Assembly: GCF_000317125.1 (NCBI RefSeq)
Contig: NC_019695.1
Coordinates: 2,778,336 to 2,842,335, forward strand
Reading direction: 5' to 3'
DNA length: 64,000 nt
Source: Chroococcidiopsis thermalis PCC 7203
GTDB taxonomy: Bacteria > Cyanobacteriota > Cyanobacteriia > Cyanobacteriales > Chroococcidiopsidaceae
In this document: positions 33,881 through 44,661 of the stretch, one piece after another
How the letters are laid out: every line of letters starts with the position of its first letter
Numbering within the stretch: the first letter of the stretch is position 1
Notes under the pieces: generated by a model
What the model saw: only the letters and a program-made list of their open reading frames with translations
Told to the model about the DNA's origin: nothing
Database searches by the model: none
Translations under genes and position numbers: made by a program

Positions 33881-34573
33881 TTAGAAGCCAGGGAAGTTAT
33901 AGCCGACTCCTAGTAATAGACCGATAGAAGTTTCCTCAAAAAAGGCAACGTTTACCCCAGCCGTAGCAGTAAATTGATTAGTCAGGGGAAAATCTACCCC
34001 ACCAGTAAGCAAGAAGTCGGTTTGACTGTCATCGCCAGAGGCGATCGCAACTCCCCCACCTATGTAAGGTGATATTGGTAGCGCAGCATCTATGACATCA
34101 ACTCCTGGTAAAGAAATATCGTAAGTTAGGGGAATCAGAAAAACCGTATCTCCCCCAAAGACGGCAGATGGACGCACTGAGAAGTTACTAGGCAGCCCAA
34201 TTTTGCTAATCACGGCAAAGTTAGAGTCGCCTAAATCCGTGTCCCCATCCAAACCTATATTAGCGGCAATACCAACATAGCTAGAACCACCAAGAACTGC
34301 GCGTCCCACATCGGCGCTATCGACTTGGGCGATCTGGGAATTATCGATTTTTGTCGTTTCTAACTCTGGAATTGTAGCAGGCTCAGTAGTTAGAGTCGTA
34401 GCTGAAGTCACAGACGTTCCTGGCATCGGGACGACACGATCTGGAGGTTGTGCAGGTTGATTTAACTGCGGGCGATCGCGATCGTACGTCTGAGCTTGAG
34501 CAGATAAACTCCAACCAAGTACGGTCAAGCTCGCAACACCGAACACCAACGGCAAATGACGAGAAAAAAGCAT
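33881..34573 (-). CDS. Outer-membrane beta-barrel-like protein, paralogue
   Basis: About 231 residues from the ATG at 34573, which follows AGGAG by 12 bases; a GTG at 34594 is an alternative. A signal peptide (HLPLVFGVASLTVLGWSLSAQAQ) leads to a Pro/Gln-rich linker and a domain SSYVGIAANIGL, FAVISKIGLPSNF, FLIPLTYDI, SPYIGGGVAIASGDDSQ, ending IGLLLGVGYNFPGF. It matches the 253-residue protein at 23785-24546 through the whole C-terminal domain. Likely a small outer-membrane barrel. Function unknown. Confidence 0.82.
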   Translation of the reverse strand: MLFSRHLPLVFGVASLTVLGWSLSAQAQTYDRDRPQLNQPAQPPDRVVPMPGTSVTSATTLTTEPATIPELETTKIDNSQIAQVDSADVGRAVLGGSSYVGIAANIGLDGDTDLGDSNFAVISKIGLPSNFSVRPSAVFGGDTVFLIPLTYDISLPGVDVIDAALPISPYIGGGVAIASGDDSQTDFLLTGGVDFPLTNQFTATAGVNVAFFEETSIGLLLGVGYNFPGF

Positions 34574-34721
34574 ATTTGCGTTCACTCCTAGCACATTTTA
34601 TGCTGAAAACTTGCATAATTCACTCTATCTATTAGTTATTAGCTCTAGCTTTTTATGTTTTGTCAATGTTTGTTTGTCATTTGTCATTTGTTACTGGTCA
34701 CTGGTCACTGGTCACTGATAA

Positions 34722-35825
34722 CTACTCCCGATTCCCCAAAGTAGCGACTGCGGCAGCGAACTGCTGCGAAATGAAAGGTAAGATCTGACGATTTTTACTG
34801 TGGGGGCGACCTTCGGTAAATACAACTAATAAGTATGGTCGCAAATTAGGAATTTCTATATAAGCAGCATCGTGCCGGACTTGACTCGTCCAGCCAGCTT
34901 TTGCCCACAGTTGCGCTTCTGGGGGTAATCCGCCACCTAGAAAACCCGTAATTTGGTCTTCGTCATTATCTGTCGGTAAATCGGCAGGATTAAGGCTGCG
35001 CTTGAGTAAACTCATCATCGCCTGCGATCGCCCGCTAGACACCGCTACCCCGCCTACAATACTGTGTAACAATCTTGCTGTGGCATTAGTCGTCAGCATA
35101 TTGCGATTGTCCATTAACTCCCCCACAAACGCTCGTTCGCGACCATAGGGACCATCACACCAAGTTTTTTGATTGACGTTGATTGTCGCCATCTCCTCCC
35201 AACCGAGAGATTGATAGTAGCGATTGACGATGTTGCGTTGAGTTTTCCAAGTCTCAAAAGGCGCGGCTGGGAGTTCGGGACCGCTAGTCGTACCGCTGAG
35301 AACGTCAACGATTAAACTAGTTGCATCATTGCTAGAATCAGCGATCGCATCGCGCATGGCGCGTTCGATCTCCGGCGAAGACCCAACCATGCCTTTTTCT
35401 AACCATTCTTGTATCGCCACCAAATAAAATAGTTTGACGATACTAGCAGGATAGATTCGTTCCACACCGCGATAGCTATACCCCCGCACTGGAAAATTCC
35501 AGAAGGCTTGGGGACTCAAAGCACCACCTGTATTGACGGAGACTGGAGGATCGTAGACAATCCACGTCAGAGCAATTTGGTTACGTGCCAAAGTGGGAAA
35601 TTCTGCCCAAGTTGCTTCTAAAACGCGATCGCCCAGATTTTCTAGTTGTTCGTCTTTGCGGAAAAAAAATGTCATAGCGAGGACAAGGGAGACAAGGAGG
35701 ACAAGGGAGACAAGGAGGACAAGGGAGACAAGGAGGACAAGGGAGACAAGGAGGACAAGGGAGACAAGGAGGACAAGGGAGACAAGGAGGACAAGGGAGA
35801 CAAGGAGGACAAGACTAATTCGCAA
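34722..35825 (-). CDS. Class A beta-lactamase-like serine hydrolase with repeat-encoded N-terminus
   Basis: 367 residues from a TTG at 35825, or 317 from the ATG at 35675. The core domain has the S-x-x-K motif in [25 protein letters not shown], and [12 protein letters not shown], placing it in the beta-lactamase/transpeptidase fold. The long form begins with about seven copies of SLVLLV, encoded by an 18-bp minisatellite, which would make a hydrophobic anchor. Which start is used is undecided: the repeat lacks stops in this frame whether or not it is translated. It could cleave beta-lactams or be a peptidoglycan enzyme. Confidence 0.82.
   Translation of the reverse strand: MRISLVLLVSLVLLVSLVLLVSLVLLVSLVLLVSLVLLVSLVLLVSLVLAMTFFFRKDEQLENLGDRVLEATWAEFPTLARNQIALTWIVYDPPVSVNTGGALSPQAFWNFPVRGYSYRGVERIYPASIVKLFYLVAIQEWLEKGMVGSSPEIERAMRDAIADSSNDATSLIVDVLSGTTSGPELPAAPFETWKTQRNIVNRYYQSLGWEEMATINVNQKTWCDGPYGRERAFVGELMDNRNMLTTNATARLLHSIVGGVAVSSGRSQAMMSLLKRSLNPADLPTDNDEDQITGFLGGGLPPEAQLWAKAGWTSQVRHDAAYIEIPNLRPYLLVVFTEGRPHSKNRQILPFISQQFAAAVATLGNRE
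35678..35815. repeat. 18-bp minisatellite (about 7.5 copies)
   Basis: Unit GACAAGGGAGACAAGGAG repeated almost without change. On the minus strand it encodes SLVLLV; on the plus strand it encodes a charged GDKED series that I reject as a gene. Related shorter runs occur at 52790-52818 and 58530-58570. Confidence 0.9.
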
Positions 35826-35889
35826 TTCGCAATAAAGTAAATTTCTCGCCTCTTAGATCTTGCAACAAATGACTAATGACTAATGACCA

Positions 35890-36600
35890 ATGACAAATTT
35901 AGAACAATTACAAATTGGCATTGAATATCAGTGCCTCAGTCCTCTAAATATATATGATTCTCCTCAGTGCGATCGCTTGGCAACTCAAGCAGCAGATGGA
36001 AGACATTTACAAGTTACGACTATGCCTGACAACCCGTCAGCAATTGAGGTGTGTTTGTGTGAAGATGATTATCCAGGTTGGCTGCTCGGATCTGACATCC
36101 AAAAATTAGCTATAGCCAAGTCTCCTTATCAAGCGATCGCTCTTTCTATTACAGAAATTAAGCACCGCTTGCCAAAAGTTATTGACTATGCGTGTCAAGC
36201 GATGCAGCAACCCAATTACTATTTATGGGGTGGAACGTTAGGACCAAACTATGACTGTTCGGGCTTGATCCAAGCAGCTTTTGTTTCAGTGGGTGTTTGG
36301 TTACCTAGAGATGCATATCAACAGGAAGCCTTTGTAGAGAAAATTTCTGAAGTGGAACTCTCACCAGGAGATTTAGTCTTCTTTGGGACGGATAAGAAAG
36401 CTACCCATGTGGGACTTTATTTAGGCACTGGATCTTATATACATAGTTCTGGGCAAAAAATGGGGCGTAACGGCATTGCGATCGATCGCTTAACGGCAGA
36501 GGGAGACGAAATTAGTCGGTCGTACTTTCAACAACTGCGTTCCTACGGCAGAGTCGTTAAGTGTTTTGAGGGAATTCGGAATTCAAAAGTCAAAAGTTAG
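35890..36600 (+). CDS. NlpC/P60 peptidoglycan endopeptidase
   Basis: 236 residues. An N-terminal SH3-like part (about 10-75) is followed by the NlpC/P60 domain with catalytic C123 (YDCSGLIQ), H173 (ATHVGLYLG) and H185 (YIHSSG). This matches the cyanobacterial gamma-D-Glu-diaminopimelate endopeptidases whose structures are known from Anabaena and Nostoc. It should trim or recycle cell-wall peptides; no signal peptide is visible, so it may act inside the cell. The stop is followed by the AAAAGTC-type short repeat. It diverges from the beta-lactamase-like gene. Confidence 0.92.
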   Translation: MTNLEQLQIGIEYQCLSPLNIYDSPQCDRLATQAADGRHLQVTTMPDNPSAIEVCLCEDDYPGWLLGSDIQKLAIAKSPYQAIALSITEIKHRLPKVIDYACQAMQQPNYYLWGGTLGPNYDCSGLIQAAFVSVGVWLPRDAYQQEAFVEKISEVELSPGDLVFFGTDKKATHVGLYLGTGSYIHSSGQKMGRNGIAIDRLTAEGDEISRSYFQQLRSYGRVVKCFEGIRNSKVKS

Positions 36601-36701
36601 AAGTCAAAAGTCAAAAATGAGGAGACAGGAGACAAGTCACAAGTCAAAATTAACTAACCACTAACCACTAACCGCTAGCCACTAGCCACTACTAACTACT
36701 C

Positions 36702-37706
36702 ATGATCGTTTCCGATAGCTTAACTCAATCCAATGGGGCGATCGCCTCATATAAACTAGACGTTTCGGTGGTCGTACCAGTTTACAACGAGGTGGAGAGC
36801 ATACCTCATTTGCTGGAGGCGATCGCTTCTACCATGAAAGCCAGTGGTTTAACATACGATATTATTTGCGTCGATGATGGTTCCAAAGACGGTTCGGCGG
36901 ATTTCCTCAAGCAACAAGCAACAGAACGCACCGATTTAAAAGCTGTCTTATTACGACGCAACTACGGACAAACAGCAGCAATGGCGGCTGGATTTAAATA
37001 TGCTACAGGGAAAGCGATCGTCACTCTGGATGCAGATTTACAAAACGATCCGGCGGATATTCCTGCTTTACTTGCCAAACTCGATGCGGGCTATGATTTG
37101 GTAAGCGGTTGGCGCAAACAACGACAAGATGCGGCTTTAACTCGCTTACTCCCTTCTAAAATTGCTAATAAACTCATTGGCATGACAACAGGTGTCAAGT
37201 TACACGACTACGGCTGTTCTCTCAAGGCTTATCGGTCGGAACTCGTAGCCGATATGAATCTCTACGGAGAATTGCACCGCTTTTTACCCGCTTTAGCCTT
37301 TATTGAAGGGGCGAGAATTGGCGAAATGCCTGTGAGACACCACGCACGACGTTTTGGTCGCAGTAAGTACGGGTTGTGGCGGACGTTTCGCGTCTTGATG
37401 GATCTGCTGACAATCTCCTTCATGAAGAAGTTTCTCACCCGTCCCATGCACGTATTCGGTCTGTTTGGGCTGCTGTCTCTAGTCTTGGGTACGGCGATCG
37501 GGCTATATTTGACTTTCTTAAAATTAGGTTTGGGTCAAAGTATTGGCAATCGTCCCTTATTGATTTTGTCTGTCTTGCTATTCATCACTGGGGTACAGTT
37601 GTTTTGCTTCGGACTACTGGCAGAACTTTTGATGCGGACGTACCATGAATCTCAAGGTCGTCCAATCTATCGCGTGCGAGAGGTCGTAGGTCATAATGTT
37701 AAGTAA
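36702..37706 (+). CDS. GT2 glycosyltransferase with C-terminal membrane segments
   Basis: 334 residues. The GT-A fold is seen in VVPVYNEVESIP (24-35), ICVDDGSKDG and VTLDADLQNDP (107-117), with D110-A-D112 as the metal-binding motif. Two hydrophobic segments at about 250-275 and 285-310 (HVFGLFGLLSLVLGTAIGLYL; LLILSVLLFITGVQLFCFGLL) anchor it. This is the dolichol/bactoprenol-phosphate sugar transferase type (DPM1/GtrB-like). It probably loads a sugar onto undecaprenyl phosphate. The spacer before it holds a repeated ACTAACCACTA element. Confidence 0.92.
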   Translation: MIVSDSLTQSNGAIASYKLDVSVVVPVYNEVESIPHLLEAIASTMKASGLTYDIICVDDGSKDGSADFLKQQATERTDLKAVLLRRNYGQTAAMAAGFKYATGKAIVTLDADLQNDPADIPALLAKLDAGYDLVSGWRKQRQDAALTRLLPSKIANKLIGMTTGVKLHDYGCSLKAYRSELVADMNLYGELHRFLPALAFIEGARIGEMPVRHHARRFGRSKYGLWRTFRVLMDLLTISFMKKFLTRPMHVFGLFGLLSLVLGTAIGLYLTFLKLGLGQSIGNRPLLILSVLLFITGVQLFCFGLLAELLMRTYHESQGRPIYRVREVVGHNVK

Positions 37707-37722
37707 AGTAAAAATATTTGAT

Positions 37723-37750
37723 GTAGAGGCGTTACATGTAATGTCTCTAC
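37723..37750. repeat. 28-bp imperfect palindrome, core TTACATGTAA
   Basis: GTAGAGGCG, TTACATGTAA and TGTCTCTAC: same family as 33833-33860 with one arm slightly mismatched. It lies between the GT2 and MFS genes. Confidence 0.85.
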
Positions 37751-37782
37751 ACTGAATAATCCCTACTCCCTAAAATTGAACC

Positions 37783-39009
37783 TTGAACGTTTTTCTGAAA
37801 TTCGATCGCAGTTTGCGGCGAAATTTGCTGATTTTATTCTGTGCTGGGCTGAGTTTCTGGTCTAGTCTGACAGCATTGTTGCCCGTTCTGCCCCTTTATA
37901 TCGAGGATGTGGGGGCGAACAAGCAACAAATTGGCATGGTAATGGGTTGTTTTGCCATTGGACTGTTATTATTTCGTCCTTGGTTAGGACAGCTTGCCGA
38001 TCGCCGCAGTCGTAAACTGGTGTTATACATTGGCACGGCTGTAGTCGCGATCGCCCCTTTAGGTTATTTAGTCATTACATCTTTGCCTTTATTGATGGCG
38101 CTGCGGGCATTCCACGGGATTAGTATTGCCGCTTTTACCACGGGCTACAGCGCCCTAGTTGCCGATATTGCACCCCCCCAACATCGCGGTGAAGTTATCG
38201 GCTATATGAGTTTAGTGACCGCGATTGGTATGGCAGTGGGACCCGCCATCGGCGGTTTTTTACAAGCTGGGGCTGGCTATGCACCCCTCTTTCTCCTCTC
38301 GGCAGGGTTGGGATTTTTGGGCATCTTGTTTACTTCCCAAGTCTACAATCCACCGATCGCGAAAGTGACAACCGAAAGTCCTTCAGCAGATCGGTTTTGG
38401 AGTTTATTATTCAGTCCGCGACTGCGTATCCCCGCGATTGTTTTATTACTAGTTGGTTTGGCTTTCGGTACTTTAAGTACCTTCGCACCTCTATTTATTA
38501 AATCGACTCAAGTAGATTTAAACGCAGGATTATTTTACACCGCAGCCGCGATCGCGAGTTTTGTCGTGCGCTTGACTACGGGACGAGCTTCCGACCGTTA
38601 CGGCAGGGGTTTATTTATCTCTATCAGCTTGATTCTCTACTCGGTATCGATGCTGCTGCTATGGCAAGCTACCAATGCCAGTATGTTTTTATGGGCAGCA
38701 ATTATCGAAGGGGCTGGGGCAGGAATGCTATTGCCTACCATTGCCGCACTACTGGTAGACCGCGCCCAGCCAGACGAACGGGGGAGAATCTTTGGTGTGT
38801 GTATGGTGGGGTTTGATGTCGGAATTGCGATCGCGGGTCCCTTCTTAGGTTTAATTGCCGAACAAGTCGGTTATCGGGCGATGTTTGGTGCGGCTGGCGG
38901 GCTAACTTTCCTCGCTTTACTCATCTTTTTGACCCATTCGAGCAAAAGTTTTCCAGCCTCTTTACGTTTCGCCTTGGGCAGGGGTCAGGATGCATACGCA
39001 TTAAAATAG
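37783..39009 (+). CDS. MFS transporter
   Basis: 408 residues from a TTG at 37783; the first ATG is well inside the first segment, so a non-ATG start is likely. About 12 membrane segments are seen, with the MFS motif A region LGQLADRRSRKLVLYIG after segment 2 and a second copy TTGRASDRYGRGLFI in the second half. The opening SFWSSLTALLPVLPLYIEDVG is the common drug/sugar efflux pattern. The substrate is unknown. It is followed by two short palindromes. Confidence 0.9.
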   Translation: MNVFLKFDRSLRRNLLILFCAGLSFWSSLTALLPVLPLYIEDVGANKQQIGMVMGCFAIGLLLFRPWLGQLADRRSRKLVLYIGTAVVAIAPLGYLVITSLPLLMALRAFHGISIAAFTTGYSALVADIAPPQHRGEVIGYMSLVTAIGMAVGPAIGGFLQAGAGYAPLFLLSAGLGFLGILFTSQVYNPPIAKVTTESPSADRFWSLLFSPRLRIPAIVLLLVGLAFGTLSTFAPLFIKSTQVDLNAGLFYTAAAIASFVVRLTTGRASDRYGRGLFISISLILYSVSMLLLWQATNASMFLWAAIIEGAGAGMLLPTIAALLVDRAQPDERGRIFGVCMVGFDVGIAIAGPFLGLIAEQVGYRAMFGAAGGLTFLALLIFLTHSSKSFPASLRFALGRGQDAYALK

Positions 39010-39024
39010 GGGCGCATAACCAAA

Positions 39025-39052
39025 GTAGGGGCGCACAGCTGTGCGCCCCTAC
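39025..39052. repeat. 28-bp perfect palindrome, core CACAGCTGTG
   Basis: Base-for-base identical to the copy at 13552-13579 (arms GTAGGGGCG / CGCCCCTAC). It lies between the MFS gene and the tRNA-Arg gene. Confidence 0.9.
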
Positions 39053-39071
39053 AAACCGATAAATCAAAAAC

Positions 39072-39144
39072 GGGCGAGGAGGGATTCGAACCCCCGACAC
39101 CGTGGTCCGTAGCCACGTGCTCTAGTCCACTGAGCTACACACCC
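39072..39144 (-). tRNA. tRNA-Arg (ACG)
   Basis: 73 bases on the minus strand, GGGTGTGTAGCTCAGTGG ... TTCGAATCCCTCCTCGCCC. The anticodon arm CGTGG-CTACGGA-CCACG gives ACG, and the T-arm GGGGGTTCGAATCCC is standard. The acceptor stem pairs except for one weak position. It lies 36 bases upstream of moaC on the opposite strand. Confidence 0.93.
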
Positions 39145-39180
39145 TTGCCAGAAACTTATAGTAACACACACTTTGACTAA

Positions 39181-39687
39181 ATGACACAAGAAAATTTTTC
39201 TGCTGCTAATTTGACTCATCTGGATCGGCAAGGGCAAGCTCAGATGGTAGATGTTTCTGCCAAACAGCCAACAGTTCGAGAAGCGATCGCCTCTGGTAGA
39301 GTGAGGATGCAAGCAGATACTTTGGCAGCGATTCAAGCTGGCAACGCCCCCAAAGGTGATGTCTTGGGAACGGCAAGACTAGCCGGAATTATGGCAGCCA
39401 AGCAAACATCAAATCTCATTCCCCTGTGCCATCCCTTACCCCTACAAAAAGTCGAAGTTCAAATTACCCCCGATCCCGAACTTCCTGGCTATCAAATTAC
39501 AGCTACAGTCAGAACCAAAGCCGAAACGGGTGTAGAAATGGAAGCACTCACCGCCGTTTCCGTCGCTGCTTTGACACTTTACGACATGGCAAAAGCCCTA
39601 GAAAAATCGATGCAAATTGAAGCAATACATTTGGTTAGTAAGACGGGCGGGAAATCGGGAGATTATGCGGTAATAGGTAATGGATAG
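39181..39687 (+). CDS. moaC: Cyclic pyranopterin monophosphate synthase MoaC
   Basis: 168 residues. The MoaC core is clear: [52 protein letters not shown], and [30 protein letters not shown]. The enzyme makes cyclic pyranopterin from the MoaA product in molybdenum cofactor synthesis, in the cytoplasm. No other moa gene lies near. The ATG is 37 bases after the tRNA-Arg on the other strand. Confidence 0.96.
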   Translation: MTQENFSAANLTHLDRQGQAQMVDVSAKQPTVREAIASGRVRMQADTLAAIQAGNAPKGDVLGTARLAGIMAAKQTSNLIPLCHPLPLQKVEVQITPDPELPGYQITATVRTKAETGVEMEALTAVSVAALTLYDMAKALEKSMQIEAIHLVSKTGGKSGDYAVIGNG

Positions 39688-39727
39688 TTGATAGCTGTGT
39701 GGTGCGTGAAATACTTACGACTCCCTA

Positions 39728-39751
39728 GTACGGGCGCACAGCCGTGCGCCC

Positions 39752-39755
<4 letters not shown>
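39728..39755. repeat. 28-bp near-palindrome, core CACAGCCGTG
   Basis: GTACGGGCG, CACAGCCGTG, CGCCCCTAC: third member of the 13552/39025 family, with two mismatches. It overlaps the 3' end of the OmpA-type gene by a few bases. Confidence 0.8.
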
Positions 39756-40440
<685 letters not shown>

Positions 40441-40444
<4 letters not shown>

Positions 40445-41190
40445 TTTCCTTCACCCTGAAGCGGGATATTAAAGGTCATCTTCGGGTTATTGCTAAAATT
40501 TTCATTGCCACCAAATCTATTATTTGTAGTTAAGGTCAAAGTAGTTGCACCAGGGGCAATTCGACCGTTGAAAACAAATTTTCCTTTAAGGGTCGTGTTG
40601 GGGTCAATTCTAATATCTTCGTTGTTCGGTGGTTCTACCAGATTGTACTGATTCCCTAAATTATCTGCAATGACCATATCGTGACTGTTATTAAGTCGAA
40701 TCCCATTACGATGACCGTTTGTCACGGTAAGATCGGCGGTGATGTGGTCGTCAGAAAAGGTAATTCCCGCAAGTCGCGCTGTCGTACCGTTAGCATGATT
40801 GACTTGGAGGCTTAGAGTTTGAGGCGCGGGTAACGAAGGATCGATCGCAGTTGTAGCAGCAGGAGGATTTGCGGCTGTCGTACTCGTCTCAGCTTGAGTT
40901 GGAGGTGGCGCAGCGTTTGGTTGAGGTTCGTTATTTGATGGTATTAGATTTGTCGCCGATTGAGTCGATCTCTGTTGCGTAAATATATACAATCCGCCAC
41001 CGACTAAAACGACTAGTAGTAGGGTGGAAACTACGCCCAACAAAAACACGAGTATTCCATTGTTGCTGCGTCCAACAGTCGGTTCCGCGTGCGGGCGATC
41101 GCTAACTTCTCCTGTCCTATTCCCACGGGTGACATTCGCGTGATTTGCTGTTTCTGACTCGGCGCGATCGTTACTTTTGAAGTTAGCCAT
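40441..41190 (-). CDS. Single-span membrane protein of unknown function
   Basis: 249 residues. A polar N-terminus of about 46 residues is followed by one membrane helix (ILVFLLGVVSTLLLVVLVGGGLYIF), a Pro/Thr/Ala-rich linker and a C-terminal beta-rich domain (LSLQVNHANGTTARLAGITFSDDHI, DMVIADNLGNQYNL, NPNTTLKGKFVFNG-like). The tail resembles DUF4352-type immunoglobulin-like domains, but I am not sure. It overlaps the OmpA gene by four bases, so the two probably form one envelope unit. Confidence 0.75.
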
Positions 41191-41403
41191 AACTCAAATA
41201 TGTTTTTTCAATGCTTAATTTTTAATTAAATCTCAATCCTACCAAGACTCTTTTTATACCCTAACTTTATTAAAAATAGATACCAAAAAGGCTCTTGCAA
41301 GTCAATACTTGCTGACAAGGGGTAATTGGTAATTGGTAATTGGTAATCTGTCATTGACAGTTAACTAGTAACTAGTAACTGGTCACTGGTCAGGAGTCAC
41401 TGG

Positions 41404-44400
41404 TCACTGTTCCTCCACCGGGCGAATAATTGGTGTTGCAGGTGTTTCCTTTTGTTGAAAAATAGCTTTTAATGCCTGTTCTAAAGTCTCTGCCATCACA
41501 ATTCTATTTTCGTAAGCCACTATGACCCGTACTAAAGTTGGCAAGCTATTTTGCGCTGCTTCTAAGTAAAGTGGTTCAACATACAACAGCGATTGTTCTA
41601 TGGGAATTATCAGTAAATTTCCTTGAATTGTTCTAGAACCCTGTCGATTCCATAATGAAATTTGCTGAGAGATCACCGGATCTTGATTAATTCTCGCTTC
41701 GATTTGTTCTGGACCATAAACCAGTCGTTGTTTAGGAAACTCGTACAGTAATAATCTACCGTAGTTCTCGCCGTCCGATCGCGCTGCCAACCAAGCAATT
41801 AAATTTGTCCTTTGACTGGGAATGTAAGGCAATAAAAGGATAAATTCTTCAAACGGTACAGTAGGTAAACTAGTGATTAAATAATAAGGCTCGACTAATT
41901 TTGCTTCACTGCCATAAACTTCAGTAGGAATTTGCCACTGGTCTTCTCGGTTATAAAATACTTGCGGATCGGTCATGTGATAAGTTGTCAACCGTTCTGC
42001 TTGGATGCTAAACAAATCTAGGGGATAGCGGATGTGCGATCGCAAAGTTTTTGGTAAATTGTTTAACGGTTGAAACAAACCAGGAAAAACTTTTTGCCAA
42101 GTGTTAATTATCGGATCGTTAGGATCGGCAACATAGAAATTGACCGTACCGTGATAGGCATCGATAACAACTTTAACTGAGTTACGAATATAGTTAATTC
42201 CCTCATTACCAGGCTCGGCATAGGGATAGCGATCGCTCGTCGTGTATCCATCGACAATCCAGTAAAGATAACTTTGTCGATCTCCTGCATCTGCAACTAC
42301 CAAATAGGGGTCGCGATCGTACCGGATAAAAGGAGCGATCGCCCGAATTCTGCGATTAATATTACGCCGAAATAGTAACTTCGTCTGGGGTGTAAAATCC
42401 TGTGTCAACAACATTTGCCAGTCATTTAAGTACTTAGCAAATAGCAACCGCCGCCAAAACGAGCCGATATTAATTCCACCTCGACCGTCATAAACGTTAT
42501 AAACATTATCATTGCCACTTGGGTAGTCTAATTCTTTTGTCTGCGTACCCGTCATGACGTAGGTATCTGTAATTTCCCCAAAATAAATTCGCGGTTGTCC
42601 GATGGGAATACTATCGCGGATTGCTTCGCTAGAGACAGCCAGAGTACTGCCATCAGTTGTTGTGTCGCTGATATCTTTGACAAAATACTCCGGTAGTCCC
42701 CCAGCAGCCGCCGTATTCACAGGACTGAGGGTAAAACCATAGCCATGCGTGTAAATTAAGTGTTGGTTGACCCACGTTTGTGCTTCTTGGGGTACGGCGC
42801 TATAGTCTAACTCTCTTGCTGCAATCAGAGTTTGCCTTGTCTCCGTGTTAACTGCATTTACACCAGTTTGCTGTTGTTCGGTTGTAGATGGTGGTGCGGC
42901 ACTGGGTCGGCGCGCAACTGTATCTTGTAGTAAGGTATAGCGATCGATATCGGCATCGGGAAACCGATAATACAGTCGGATCTGTTGCAATTGGCGATTT
43001 GTTTCTAATAGGGGACGTTGATCCCACAGGCGAATATTGCGAATGGTAAGGTCGTTGACTTGAATGTCTTGATAGGTAAGATTATTTTGTGGATCGAAGG
43101 TACGGTTGTCGATTCCCAAGTTAAAAGCTTGACGAGTTAATCCAATACTTCGCTGAATGTAGGGTCGTTCTCGTTCTAATTCATTCGGGAGTACGACAAA
43201 ACGCTGCACGGCTGAGGGTAATAGCGTACCAGTTCCTATAGCAATCAGTAAATACGTGCTAACGCTTCCAATTAAAAACTTGCGTCTAAATTGTTTGGGA
43301 TAACCAAAAACTGCACCCCAGAACAAAAAAATCGCGATCGCCACTGCCAATAAACTTAAGAAGGTATTAGCTGGTAGCTGTACCGTTACATCCGTATAAC
43401 CTGCGCCAAAGGACACGCCACGGCGAGAATAAAGTAATTCATAGCGGTTCAACCAATAACTGAGAGCAACCGCTAGCATGAAACAGCCGCCTAATCCCTC
43501 TAGATGTCGCTGCTGCGATCGCGTAAACCTGGGAAATCGCCCTTGACTTAAATTATCTCCAGCTAAAAGATAAGTCAGGGCAACAGCAGTTAAACCATAT
43601 AAAAACATTCCCACCAACCAAAATTCTATTAATTCTCCTAATGGGAGGGTGAAGATATAAAAGCTAATATCGCGATTGAAAACGGGTTCGGCACTATTAA
43701 AAGTGGTGGGATTGAGATATTTCAGTATTCTTGCCCAATTCCCAGACAGAACTAGACCAAAAATTCCACTGAACACAATCGCGATCGCCCACAGAAAAAA
43801 GCGCGTGTAGAATAATAGGGCGATCGCTAATCCTGCCAACACACCCAGCGCCCAAACTTGGGAGAACAATCGTTCGCCCAGAGAGAAAACTGATGCTGGT
43901 CTAAATAACTTGGGAATCAGCGGCGATATATTCGGTAAATTCAAGTCAGTTTGCCAGTACTGCCTAGCAATTTGACCGTAATGCCACAACAACAGCCCCA
44001 CCAACAGACTTAATAGCAAGACTAGGGGGAGAAATAGGTGTGGGGGTAGTTGGTAGTTGGTAGTTGGTAGTTGGTAATGGGTAATTGGTAGTGGGTAATT
44101 GGTAGTGGGTAATTGGTAGTTGCTCCCTTGTCCCCCTGGTCCCCCTTGTCCCCCTGGTCCCTCCCTGCTCCCGACTCCCTGCTCCCTGCTCTCTATCAAG
44201 CGTTCAGCCACCACTAAATTACCCAGCAAATACAAAGCCGTGATGCCAAAGCCAATCGCCCATAATAAACCTTGGGTCAATAGTCGCAGTCTCAATACTG
44301 GCAAGTGACCGACTTCTTGAAACCAAAAAATCTCTGCCCCCAGACGGGCGACAAGATCGAAAAATAACCACAAGCCAAAGACAATTGCGATAAGTTGAAA

Positions 44401-44433
44401 ACAGCGTTGCAAAAATATAGGTTTTTTTAACAC
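41404..44433 (-). CDS. UPF0182 family membrane protein with repeat-encoded insertion
   Basis: 1009 residues. The N-terminal third has about seven membrane segments ([51 protein letters not shown] and others). The large C-terminal part is a soluble domain with [20 protein letters not shown] and [19 protein letters not shown], characteristic of UPF0182 (COG1615). Its function is unknown. Residues 81-131 are a low-complexity insertion ([32 protein letters not shown]) encoded by short tandem repeats that also occur between genes. Confidence 0.9.
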   Translation of the reverse strand: MLKKPIFLQRCFQLIAIVFGLWLFFDLVARLGAEIFWFQEVGHLPVLRLRLLTQGLLWAIGFGITALYLLGNLVVAERLIESREQGVGSREGPGGQGGPGGQGSNYQLPTTNYPLPITHYQLPTTNYQLPPHLFLPLVLLLSLLVGLLLWHYGQIARQYWQTDLNLPNISPLIPKLFRPASVFSLGERLFSQVWALGVLAGLAIALLFYTRFFLWAIAIVFSGIFGLVLSGNWARILKYLNPTTFNSAEPVFNRDISFYIFTLPLGELIEFWLVGMFLYGLTAVALTYLLAGDNLSQGRFPRFTRSQQRHLEGLGGCFMLAVALSYWLNRYELLYSRRGVSFGAGYTDVTVQLPANTFLSLLAVAIAIFLFWGAVFGYPKQFRRKFLIGSVSTYLLIAIGTGTLLPSAVQRFVVLPNELERERPYIQRSIGLTRQAFNLGIDNRTFDPQNNLTYQDIQVNDLTIRNIRLWDQRPLLETNRQLQQIRLYYRFPDADIDRYTLLQDTVARRPSAAPPSTTEQQQTGVNAVNTETRQTLIAARELDYSAVPQEAQTWVNQHLIYTHGYGFTLSPVNTAAAGGLPEYFVKDISDTTTDGSTLAVSSEAIRDSIPIGQPRIYFGEITDTYVMTGTQTKELDYPSGNDNVYNVYDGRGGINIGSFWRRLLFAKYLNDWQMLLTQDFTPQTKLLFRRNINRRIRAIAPFIRYDRDPYLVVADAGDRQSYLYWIVDGYTTSDRYPYAEPGNEGINYIRNSVKVVIDAYHGTVNFYVADPNDPIINTWQKVFPGLFQPLNNLPKTLRSHIRYPLDLFSIQAERLTTYHMTDPQVFYNREDQWQIPTEVYGSEAKLVEPYYLITSLPTVPFEEFILLLPYIPSQRTNLIAWLAARSDGENYGRLLLYEFPKQRLVYGPEQIEARINQDPVISQQISLWNRQGSRTIQGNLLIIPIEQSLLYVEPLYLEAAQNSLPTLVRVIVAYENRIVMAETLEQALKAIFQQKETPATPIIRPVEEQ
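44041..44193. repeat. Short tandem repeats inside the UPF0182 gene
   Basis: GTAGTTG/GTAATTG heptamer runs and a CCCCTGGT/CCCTTGT run. In the minus-strand frame they encode NYQLPTT-type and GGQGG-type linkers between membrane segments 2 and 3. Confidence 0.88.
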
Positions 44434-44661
44434 TTTCTTACTGTCAATATCTAAAAAGATTTTATGTTCGTTAAATGCAGAAAACCCGCTTACTTAGCGA
44501 CTCTTAAGAAAAAGTATAGATAGCTTTTGCCCTTTGTTGCCGCGATCGCCTGCACTTAAATTCTTGACGAAGATGTTAGCAATCTGAAAATTTAGGGAAC
44601 TATAAAAGCGAGAAAACTAGGGTTGCCAGAGTATAGGGACTTTCGCGGATAAATAATTGGT

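Noticed and set aside
35593-35840. Plus-strand open frames encoding long KGDKED or RETRRT series
   Set aside because: They are the other strand of the 18-bp minisatellite, open only because the unit is a multiple of three; no start signal or domain.
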